From the NCBI GenBank assembly GCA_002197995.1, contig NGZR01000002.1, positions 5,890,001 to 5,954,000 of the forward strand: DNA of 64,000 nt, written 5' to 3'. Shown here piece by piece: positions 1 to 12,808 of the stretch (positions are counted from its first letter, which is position 1; the number at the start of each line of letters is the position of its first letter). The stretch is from Gaeumannomyces sp. JS-464 (lineage: Eukaryota; Ascomycota; Sordariomycetes; Magnaporthales; Magnaporthaceae). Under the pieces are notes generated by a model that saw nothing but the letters and a program-made list of their open reading frames with translations, made no database searches and was not told the origin of the DNA. Position numbers and translations under genes: made by a program.

Positions 1-1131
1 ACGGCGACTTTAACAACCGCGCGACCCGCGGACCCGCTCGCGGAATTGAACCGGCTGCTCAGCCGGCTTCAGCAGTCCACCCTGCGCGCCGACGCCGAGC
101 GGCAGCAGAGGTTGGTGGCGAGCGAGTTCGCGAGGCGCAAGGTCGACACCGTAAGCGGCGCGGTCGCTCGCCCCCGTGATGCCACTTCGCGCGCTAACAC
201 TGTACACACACGCAGAGCATAAAGCATGCCCGGGCCCTGCTGACCAGTCTGGAGCACGAGACCCTGTCGGTCAAGGTCCACGCCAGGCGCCAGGGGCTCC
301 AGGCCACCCTGAATCGGAATCGCGAGCTCATAGATGAGCTGGCCGAAAGGATCCGGGACCTGGACGAGATGGCCGATGCCCAGGGCGCCAGGCACGTCGA
401 CCGCCCCGAAGGGGAAGGCGACGAGGACGACGAGGATGACGAGGACGTTCTCGGTGAAGCCGGCAGCAGTATGGCCGGCGCGGCGGGCCTGGACGCTGGC
501 CCAGTGTCCCCTGAGGTTGTGTCGCCACCCCCTGCTAAACACCCGGGCGCGGCGTCTGGACACCAGCCAGAACCGGGACCCGGCACCCGCGCCCCCAGTA
601 ATGCAGGGCAGGAAACAAGCGAAACCGTGCAAACAAGCCCTGCCCCCAACCCTCCACATTTGGGACGGCTGAAACCGTGTCATCCCAAACGCTGCGGTCA
701 CGCGCGCCAAGGGCGGGGCCGGACAGCAACACGGCCGTCGCCGCCACAGGCCGCAGCCTGTTTGGCGACAGCCTCGACGCTCGCGCGTCCTCAACCAGTC
801 AGGTGGCCACCACCGAATCCATCCTCGACCAGCAGCGGGCCGAGCAGGATCTCCTGTCCGAATCCATCCTCCGGATGGCAGCTTCTTTGAAGGAGTCCTC
901 CAGGCGTTCTCAAACTCTCTTGAGGAGGACAAGCACGTCCTCGGCCGCGCCGGAGAGGGCCTGAGCAAGAACGAGCAAGGCCTTGAGGCCGCCGCTCGTC
1001 AGATGGGGTTCTTGACCAGGATGGCCGAGGGCGAGGGCTTCATAGGCCGTCTCAAACTGTACGGGATGGTTTATGGTCTGATGGTGTTTCTAATCCTGCT
1101 TGTTTTTGTGGTGCCCAAGCTTCGCTTCTAA
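1..1131 (+). CDS. use1: USE1-type ER SNARE, 3' part (5' end outside window)
   Basis: Use1 is a tail-anchored SNARE for Golgi-to-ER retrograde fusion. Exon 1 runs from the window edge to 150, a 65-nt GT-AG intron spans 151-215, and the last exon starts at 216 and stops at TAA 1129-1131. Visible parts are an N-terminal coil (LNRLLSRLQQSTLRADAERQ), a long acidic linker, a SNARE-like heptad stretch (SILDQQRAEQDLLSESILRM) and a C-terminal membrane anchor ending in FVVPKLRF. The exon reads through only with two one-base losses: one somewhere at about 600-675 and one at about 907-908, where TT would have to be TTT. With both corrected the visible part is about 355 residues. The family call is firm from the C-terminal half; the central linker is poorly conserved. 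The start codon lies upstream of the window. Confidence 0.82.
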
Positions 1132-1507
1132 GGATTGGGAGGAGGAAGTTTGCCTGGGCCACGCCGGGACAATAAGAAATGCACAATTCATCCGTACTCT
1201 TCACCAGCGGCGCGTTTAATTCGAAATGTCGGTTTACACTTTGGCATCCTACCTTCAATAGGCTTGAGGTTGCTCTGTCATGGTCGAGACCTCGACTCTA
1301 CACGGGCCTAATCATGCCCACCTCACCCCTTCTGTTCCGCCAACCGCGAGCCGCCAACTACGAACATGCACTCGGCGAGATACCTCAGTCATCTCGGAAG
1401 ATCTTGACAGCTATGGCACGGTATGTACCTGTATATCAAAGTACGGTTCTCAAAGCCGCAGGATCAGTCTACGCAGCAGGCGTGTGCCATTTTTTGATTC
1501 CTGTCTG

Positions 1508-2639
1508 CTATTCCTCATCCCGAAAGGAGTCGCTGAGGTACCCCACAAAGCTCTCCCGTATTCTGGTAACCGTCATGTTGCCAGCACCCTCAAGACCGAT
1601 GCCGCCCCTGTTTAGGCCGAGGAAGGCTCGTCGCAGCCTCTGGAGCTGCGGTAGCATGACCTTGGCGGCAGGAAGCTCGAGCACAAGATCATCCTCGGCC
1701 TCGCCGCCACCGCCCGTAGCGCGCGGGAACCTGAGGGTCCCGCCGCCCTGTTCCGGCTGCAGCTCCAATATCCTCTTGACGATGTCCTGGGTTTCGCGGT
1801 CCAGTTGATAGAGATGGTCACCTCCGGCGGTGGTCCCCCTCTGGATGGCCACGTTGTTGGGCACTACCTGCTTCCTCCCCGCCCCGGCTATGCTGTCCCA
1901 CAGCTGGCCGAACACCTCCTTGGCGCGCACGTCGTCGTCCTCCCAGACCAGGGCGAACAGGGGGCTGTCCCAGCGGCTCATCGCGTTGGGCTCCTCGTAG
2001 CGGTAGACCAGGTTCTCCCAGTTGGCCGGCTCGTAGGGGCCCTCCTGCTCGTCGTCGGCGGCGCCCTGGCCCTCGTCGCGGGACCGCAGCCGCGCCTGGT
2101 TGACGCCCCTGGCGACATCGACGCTGCACCCAATCTGCAGCACGGCGCTGGGCGTGCTCAGGTTCTTGGCCTCGCAGTAGAGCTGGTACCGCCATCCCTT
2201 GATGTAGTTGAGGCCGTCCAGGATGACGATGTCGCGGGGCGACAGCGCTCGCCTCACGGCGGCAGAGATGGCGGCCCTGGCATCCTTCTCCGAGGCGTTG
2301 GCCGAACGGGTGTGCGCCGGGAGCTTGTCGGGCGACAAGTCATAGACGGAGCGCGAGATTGAGAGCGTCTGGTCCGTGATCAGATGGACGCGGTACTTGG
2401 AGCCGGCCGGCGTCTGAGCCCGCTCCGAGAAGTCGGCGTGCAGTTGCCTTGCCCGCGTCGACTTCCCAGAGGTCGGATAGCCAGTGACCATGACGAGCTT
2501 GGACCGGGAGGACGCGGCGGCGTGCGCATGGGTATTAGGCCGGGGTCCCCGCTCAGACGGCGCCGCGGTGCTACTTGTCCGCGCAGCAACATGCAGCCAT
2601 CACAGCGACCTGCTCGGATATCGAAGGACTCACCGGCAT
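1508..2639 (-). CDS. kti12: KTI12, Elongator-associated P-loop protein
   Basis: Kti12 is a P-loop, PSTK-like protein that partners the Elongator complex in modifying wobble uridine of tRNAs. The main exon (1508-2497) has the Walker A motif GYPTSGKST near the N-terminus, the family motif ILDGLNYIKGWRYQLYC in the middle and a basic/helical C-terminus. An ATG sits inside the exon, but family members begin MPLV, and a matching exon exists: ATGCCG at 2634-2639 followed by a strong GTGAGT donor. A 136-nt intron (2498-2633) ends in CCAAG, giving MPLVMVTGYPTSGKST. The first exon is therefore only 6 nt. Predicted length is 331 residues, with no frame disruption. It faces the small gene at 3609 across about 970 bp, so the two probably share a promoter region. 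Confidence 0.9.
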
Positions 2640-3608
2640 TATTTCGTGATTCCTTCACCCCGTCGATGGCGAGGCGGGGGTTGGGCAGACTGGGCAGATC
2701 GGGCAGATAGGTCGGCAGGCTCGCAGGGAGACACGCAGGCGCATACCCATCAACTCTGAGCAAAGTACCTAGCCCCCCGCCCTCCCGTCGAAGGACTGGA
2801 TTATACGGCTGAGAGCCTCCACTTGGGCAGGGCGATGTGGGGGGTGATGCTTGTGGTTGGTCGTTTGCCTAGACGCCCGAGCGAGTTTTCGCATATCATG
2901 GGCTTCAATGGGGCCGCCCTGCAGCCTCCGGCATCCCATGCAGCTACAAATGCAACATACATGGCGCTCGTGCGTTTGCTGCAGCCCAATTTTGTTGACG
3001 CGCCACCAGCCAGCCACCCCACACGGCCGCCTGGGCGTCCAAAAAAGCAACATTACGTAATCGGCTCCCCAGGCTCTTCCAGCGTGTGCCTGTGCGGCTT
3101 GCGCTTAGCTGCTCAGCCTTGCAGGCGCGTGTGGTGTAATTTCCATTGTCGCGAGTCTTGTCTCCCCGGCGTGAGACCACCTTTGAAGGCATCCGCCCGA
3201 CTGCCCCCCTGCGCATGCCAGCCCCGGCTCGACCACCTCGGCCGGCTCATTCGCACATAGTAACTGACCAACCGCCCTCGACCTGCAGGGCAGGGTAAAA
3301 TGAATGAACGGGAGGCACCAGGACCGACAGGCGGCCAGTCGTGATAGCTACCTACCTACCTACCTACCTACACTATCTACACTACTGATAGGTACTCTCC
3401 CAAATCCATCAACTTCGCGAGCTACCTGCCTATCTTTGAATCGCCTACCTAGTATCCCTCTACCCCCGATACGGCCCAAGCATCTACGACTTCCCCTCAC
3501 CGGCCGTCCACGAGTTTCCCTATCACCTCCACGGCCGGATACCCGACTTGCCTGCCCGGCTGTGCCTGCCCAGCGAGGTAGGCAGGCGGGAGGTGCTCTT
3601 TCTTGGCC
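2640..3608. other. Divergent intergenic region between KTI12 and the 3609 gene
   Basis: No convincing coding sequence on either strand; the open frames here have no recognisable family and no good start context. It holds a (CTAC)n microsatellite at 3348-3371 and CT-rich sequence before 3609, consistent with a bidirectional promoter. Confidence 0.6.
3348..3371. repeat. (CTAC)6 tetranucleotide microsatellite
   Basis: Six perfect tandem copies of CTAC. The same tetranucleotide, often arranged as an inverted repeat with GTAG, recurs in several other intergenic regions of the window. Confidence 0.9.
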
Positions 3609-4146
3609 ATGTCAAACCCAACGGCCAAGGTCCCCTCGGCGGCGTCGACGTACACACCAGCAACACTCGATCCAGACCTAAGATCGCAGATCAACACGCT
3701 GCTATTAAAAGACGACCATGTAACCAAGTGAGCACGCATGCTGCACAATCCTCTTCTCCCATTGCTTGTATGCTCACGCTCCGTCCTGTCGTGTTAGGAT
3801 CCAAGAGACCATGCTGCACTCGCTCCACTCTCACCCGGCAAACTGGCCCACGGCGGTCCAGTCACACGCTCTATCTCTGCTCCGCTCTGGGGATGTCACC
3901 ACCTTCCCTGCCCTCCTCCGCCAGGTCCTTGACGACGTCAGACAGAGTACTCAAGCTGCTTCCTCGTCGACTGCGTCCGCCAAGGCCGCAAACGGCGCCG
4001 AAGTCAACGGCAAAAAGGCCAATGGCGACGTTTCGGGGCGCCTGCAGGGTCTCGCCATCCCCCAAGCAGTGATCGACGATGCCCTAAAGGTCGCGAAGGA
4101 GAGCCTCGAAGCCGTCTGTGTGGTCGAGGAGAACGGGGCATCTTGA
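3609..4146 (+). CDS. Small conserved-looking protein of unknown function
   Basis: Two exons, 3609-3727 and 3798-4146, are separated by a 70-nt intron with donor GTGAGC and acceptor TTAG; the junction rebuilds a Lys codon. The product is 155 residues. The N-terminal two thirds looks structured (LHSLHSHPANWPTAVQSHAL, then LLRSGDVTTFPALLRQVLDD). A low-complexity Ala/Ser/Lys linker follows, then a C-terminal helix (IPQAVIDDALKVAKESLEA). There is no signal peptide or membrane segment. I do not recognise the family. Helical content, clean splice signals and an uninterrupted frame support a real gene. It is transcribed away from KTI12. Confidence 0.75.
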
Positions 4147-5062
4147 TTCAACCTCGGACGTGCTGAATCACGACATCTGAGTGTAACTGCGACCGAGGAT
4201 CACCACCACGCCTCAATCCGGATTGCGGGACTAGCCAGGTTGGAAAAGGCATACACCGTGAGATCACTAGTTCACCCGGGGAACAATGCGCAGGAGCAGC
4301 CACGGTCTAAATGTGTGAAGTACAAGGAGCGAGGAAGATGGAAGAAGAGAACACCGGGTGCTGGCGCTTACTTCTTCCCTACTTCTTTATCACATGAACA
4401 AAGTCATGTATGTCATCCCCTAAAGCAGGAGGAATGCAAAGGGCGAGGGTGTCCGGAGGGCCACCTTTTCTGCAAAAAGAAAAAAAAGAAAGCAACCAAA
4501 ATTCTACCGTCTATGTTAGAAAGAGGGTGGGGAGGAAAAAAGGACCCTTGCACCGCACGAGAGAGCAGCAAGCCCAACAACCAAGGCGAACCAAACCATT
4601 TAGACTATCTATTGCACCAACGCAATGCATCCACCAGACCGCCTTTTTGCACCAGAAAACGACCGAGGGATTGTCGTTGGCCTTGCGAAAATGGTTGCTC
4701 GCCGGCTGTTTGGCTGTGCCTCTTGACAGAGCCATTGATGTGTTGAAGGATTGGGCCTCCGACTAGCTCTGCCAGCCACTACCAATGCAAAACGATGTAG
4801 GGAAAATAGCAAAAAAAAAAAAAAAACCACCAAAAAAACCGGAGAATCCCTATGGCGGAACTCGACGTGAAGGTTTTCAGATTAGATAGAACCCAACAGC
4901 TGCTCGCCAAGATGTAGGCGACTACGCAGATGCCTGCCGCTGTAGCAGGTATCCGGCTGCTGTTGCCCAGGTTGCGTCAACCGAGTTTTAGAAAGACCTA
5001 GAAATACAGCGCCCACGAGGGAGAATATGGGCCAGGAAGACCACGCCCGGAGCCTTGTGTAT
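4147..5062. other. Convergent intergenic region, 3' flanks of the 3609 gene and CDC48
   Basis: Both neighbouring genes end here. The sequence is A-rich, with an A16 run at 4811-4826 and other short A runs. No supported gene or RNA. Confidence 0.6.
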
Positions 5063-7986
<2,924 letters not shown>

Positions 7987-10232
7987 CTTGACGGCGGGGT
8001 GCTTCTGGGAAGAAGCAATCTGCTGTTAGTTGGTGGTGGTTAGCCCAGAGAAAGCGGCGTAGGAGCACACGGTAGCGGTTTGTCGTGGGGTGGGAAGAGC
8101 AGGTGGGAGGCAAGAAATCAAGGGAGGACCGGTAGCCACGCACTGGGTTTGAATGTCTCCTGGTTGACGACGACGGAGAGGGGATCTAGTCTACGGTCGT
8201 GGTGATGTCTGGGGTTTGAGTTTTGGGTGAGGGCAGGTTGAGGTAGCTGGAGGTTTTGATGAAGTCCATGTCCCTCAGAAGGCTGGACCTGGGAGTGGTA
8301 GACGTGCGCAGGCTGGCGGGGTTTCAAAGCATGGGGCCGCTAGGCGGCCACTGGATGACGATTTCAGGCGGCAAGGAGCTGGGTCCCACCTGCTCAGGGC
8401 TGTTTGCGCCACGGAGCGGGCTGATGTCCGATAAGGATCTTGCAGCCACACTGTGGCAAAAGCTGCCTTGAGAAGCTTCCAACACCTTCCACCAGCCAGG
8501 AGGGCACGAACACAGCGATAATTACCAGCCACCAAACGAGAGATCTCGTTATGAGATGTGTCCTTATCTCAAGCCCGAACGCCAAACTATGCCTGTGTTT
8601 CTGCCTCGTCTCTAGCTCGTTGCACACACCTACGAACATCCCCAGTACCTGTCTCGTGGTAGCCACTCGCCTGTTCTATCAACGCACCTCATATATTCTA
8701 TGATGAGAATTTGAACCTATTTTGTAGGGCAGGCTGATGTTGGACTTTTGCTTCCGTTCGTCGAATCATGTGTGCCGAAGCGCCAGCCTTTGCAATGGCA
8801 CCGTTTGATGCTGCATGACATATGACTATCTCAGCAGTTGGATAATCGTGGAAGTCGACCCGACAGCATTGAATGCAACAATACATTATTCATGCTTTTG
8901 TTTGCTGACCATGGAAAACTTTGCCTCCAAGACAAAAAGAAGGAAATAAGGGTAGATATTGGGAGGGAAGGAAAAAAAAAAAAAAAAAAGCAGAGAAGCC
9001 ATATTCAGCCGGTCGACAAAATCACATACATGTGTGCCTGTCCGCTTACCAAGCTGTGCACTTGTTGACAGGAAGAAAACAGCATGGAGGTAAGAATAGA
9101 GTGGAAGCATGCCATAAAGGGTAATCCGACATGCCAGACTGAAACGCCTCCTATTGTGTTGGGCGATGATGCATCTTGCCTCTTCCATCTTGGACGCACA
9201 GCCGTAATCTATTTGTAATTGGTTATTGGGATCGTTCTAATCCCCCAGGTTCGTCACCCGTGGTGTCCGTCTATCTCTCGTATTAGCGAAGTCGATTCCC
9301 TAAGCAGTTAAGGATTGATCAAGCAACCGGCGGGAAGCCATTCTGTAGTTAGGCTTGCACAGCACCCATCACACCCAAACGCCGCCGAGGCTGGGAAGTC
9401 CGGACCTCGCTTGTTACTGCAAACTTCCTGGCGTATAAGTCGGGAAGCAAAAAGTGCCCCAGCCTATGTCCTAGCAGATCCCACCCTTTTCTCTGGATTC
9501 CGTGTTTCCCCAGAAGAAAAATAAAAGGAAAAGAAGAAGAAGATAATTACTGATCCAGACCCAATACGGTAACGGCCTGCAAGATTTTTAACCTTCATAA
9601 TCCCTGAGGCTAGCAGACGTCTTCGCACAGTCGCCGGTCAAGGCGGTGAGGGGCGGATGTCGAGCCGTTTGGCTGACCCATCTATTCGAGCGGCTGGTCG
9701 ACAGATGTCTCCACCTTTCCTCGCCGCCCATTCTGTCCTGCTGTGCGCTTGATTTTGTTTGATTGTGGAGTGGTGCGACATAGGCGGCTGTTGTCTCCCG
9801 CGGAAAGAAGGGAGGACGAAAAGGAAACGAGAAGAATAATAAAAATATAAAAAATATAAAAAACCCTTCACCGCATCTCGGAAGCACCATCTCGTCTTCG
9901 GAAGGCACCCCAGCCTGTCACGAATAAGGACGGACGCAAAGAGGAGGACGGGTTCCGTTTGCAGGGGGATGCTGTGCGCATCCATCTCCGGTTCCCTTGC
10001 TTCCCACGCGCTGCTCTTACCTACACCGGTATGGGGCCTTGCTACCATCACACCCGGCGACTAGGAGCGTGGTTGGTTGGTTTGTTCCCGCTTGGACCTG
10101 CAAAAATATATCATTCATGTTCTCTCCGCACCCGTTCGTCGCCTCGTCTTGGGCCGCCTGTCGGGGTGTGTGCCCCTCGTCGGGTCACGAACAATAGGTT
10201 GAAATGATAATGCGCACGCAGCGCTTTGCTTG

Positions 10233-10257
10233 CCCCCCCCCCCCCCCCCCCCCCCCC
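10233..10257. repeat. C25 homopolymer
   Basis: Uninterrupted run of 25 C in intergenic DNA, one of four very long C/G runs in the window. Confidence 0.85.
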
Positions 10258-10756
10258 GACTAGTCCGCCTCCCTCGGGATCTGGGCCAGAAACAACCAAG
10301 CGCTGGCCGCGCATAACTGGGACGAGTATACCGTCCATGAGAGTCATGGCGGATGCCGTCGCCTGTACGTCCCGAGAGCAAAGCACCTACGTGGTGGGCT
10401 GGATGGGGCAACGAGACAATAAGGCAAGTGTCCGCCTCTTTTGCCGCCGACCCGTCGCAGCCGGGCTAGGCCAGGTTCGGGTTGATACCTGTCTCCCATA
10501 TATGGGGAAACGTTTATACACAAAGAGTATGTACGTAGCATCGTAGATACCGCCCGTCCAGGTACCCGGCACGCAGGCGGCTCGCAGAGTCCCATATCGC
10601 GTTCGCCATTTATCATCCGCCACGTGTTGTCCCTGCCGCGATGCTGCCATTGTACTGTCCATGGATGCGGGAGGGCGCGGCGGCTATAGATATATGAGCG
10701 TAAATACGGTAGACGGAAGGACTATGGGTAGCAGAGGGGATTCTGGTCGACCTCGG

Positions 10757-10772
10757 ACCTACCTAGGTAGGT
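10757..10772. repeat. Perfect 16-nt palindrome of the TACC/GGTA family
   Basis: ACCTACCTAGGTAGGT is its own reverse complement. A second inverted repeat centred on CTAGCTAG lies at about 10812-10837, and a further TACC...GGTAGGTAGGTA arrangement at about 11062-11093, so three members cluster upstream of HMT1. Confidence 0.85.
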
Positions 10773-12808
10773 ACTCATGTAACGTCCAGTTCGCCCCCTA
10801 GCACACTGACCTGCCTAAGTACCTAGCTAGGTAGGCAGTAAGCTGGAACACTTGCCGTTCCCGAACCTGGCGGACCCTCCTTTTGCCCAGCCGGGGCCTA
10901 GTGCTGCTGCCGTCCACTTTTGGGTGTGTTGTCGGAGGGAGATGCATAGCTGCCTAGTAGGTCCGGATACAAGCCTGTCTTGTCGACACGGTGAGGTAGG
11001 TACCGAGAGACAGGAGAGGGAAAGCCGGCCGTGGAGGAGGCGCAGAACATATGTAGCTACCACCTACCTTTACTGTGTAGGTAGGTAGGTAGACACGCAC
11101 ACATCCGGCAGTGGCATCGGCCTCTTGGTCACTGGCCTCCGAGGTGGCTACAGCAAGCAGGCTGGCGGGCGGCAGGTGGGTACCATGTGCACTGCATAGC
11201 CACGGGCCTGGCTGTCTGTCATCTCCATACATGTATGTAGGTATGTACTGTACCTGCTTGGGTACGGAGCAGACGGGCACACGGGCTACCACCTTCGGGC
11301 GGCAGCCAGCCGGCAGTCTGACGATGGCTTTCGCTGCTCGCTCCCCCACCTGGGGCGTGTTGGGCGACGCTTGACTCGACGTCGTGCCAGGGTTGGGTTC
11401 GCCACTTTGTCTGGCTCTCGACTGGGCCGCCACACCGCCCACGAGTACGCGGGTTTACCACGGCTCCGCGCCTCGCTGCCCAGGTACCTGCCCAGCCATG
11501 GACCGGCTCCACTAGCAGGTGTCAGGTACAGATACTAAGCTCGTCACCTGCCCAAACCCCACCACCGCTACGACTGCATCCTGCTAGAAGTCAATCCAAC
11601 CCAGCTGCGTCCCGCCTGTGCACGCTCCGAAGAAGCCTAGACTCAGGACGCGCCTCCATTTTTTTGCTTTTCTTTTTTTCTCACCCGTGTCGACGCTGCA
11701 CCGCCAGCCGCAAAGTCCACACCCGGCTCCGCGCCAAGTCTGCCGCCGCTGGCTTTTCTGGGGTGTGCGCGCCTGTCTGCTAGTCGCGGCGTTACGTCTG
11801 CCGGGTGCTTGTGCTTTTCTGTCTTGCCTTGCCTGGCTTGTCTGTCTGGTCCTTTTTTTTCTCTTCTTTTTTTTTCTATGATTATTATCATTATTTTCCT
11901 TGTCTCCCCTCAGTCGACGGCCCCTGTTTTCCCTCTTCCCTGCTCGGTAGCTTTGGTCCTGCCTTGTCGCCCCATCGGTCCGTCACTCTGGACTGGACAA
12001 GAACCCGCCGTGCTACCGCTCGATCGATATCCGGGCTACCTTGCCTCGACCCAACCCGCCCTGTGCCGTGCCGTGCTGCGCTGTGCTGCTGCCCGTCAAC
12101 CCATCTTCCTCCACGACTCCGCACACCGAAGACGCCCTCTCCACTCCCCACCCTCTCTTCCACGCTCTCGCCTCATCAAGCCCTGGCCTCACCTTGCCTC
12201 CCTCTGCCTTGTTGCCGGCCGCTGCCCCAGCCCGCCTGACCTGCCCACTCGGCTGCTTGTTCGGGGCCATCTTCGGTTGTGCGCAGCAGCGCCGCAGGCC
12301 TGCCCGGTCAGCCACCGCCAACGTGCCGACCTACCTTACCCAGGTCCCTCCCCAGCCTCTCCCGCGCGTCCGTCTACACCTGCCTCCATCCACACGTCCA
12401 ACACCGCCGTGCCGTACAGCACCGCGCCCGGCTGTTCCAAATACTGTGGGCCCCTCCTCGCTGGACCCTCTTGGACCCCAGCCGAGACCGCCCCCGGCAG
12501 CTCTCACCTCGCACGCCGCCTTCGGGTTGCACAGGAACTCCGCAAAAAATCGCCACGTCTAGAGAACGAGAGAGTCGGGGAGAGATGATCTCGAGCAGCT
12601 GATCAAGAGCCTGCGTCTCCTCCCCCTTTCTCCTTCGCTCACGCTCTCTCCCCCTCTTTCTCTCTCTCCCTCTTTTCCTCGTGCTTGCCACTCTTGCCAT
12701 GTATGTAACCCAAACCGCGCCCCTCTCTCGGGCCAGGCTCGCGGCTTGCTGGATCCGCTCGCTCACTTCTTCCTCGTGCCCTCCTTGCCCGCACGCCCAG
12801 CGCCCGCC

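Larger units (their letters stand above)
7987..12808. other. 4.8-kb gene-free region between divergent CDC48 and HMT1
   Basis: No open frame matches a family I know or has credible exon structure. From 7987 to about 8250 it is the CDC48 promoter and leader. The middle holds A18 (8972-8989), C25 (10233-10257) and a cluster of TACC/GGTA inverted repeats (10757-11093). From about 11600 to 12808 it is strongly CT-rich with runs of T and C, as expected for a long promoter and 5' leader of HMT1; long open frames there arise from C-rich composition. An unrecognised lineage-specific gene or non-coding RNA cannot be excluded. Confidence 0.5.

Noticed and set aside
10111..10411. Open frames with polyglycine or polyproline around C25
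   Set aside because: Homopolymer translation artefact.
11809..12588. Pro/Leu/Arg-rich open frames before HMT1
   Set aside because: Explained by CT-rich leader composition.
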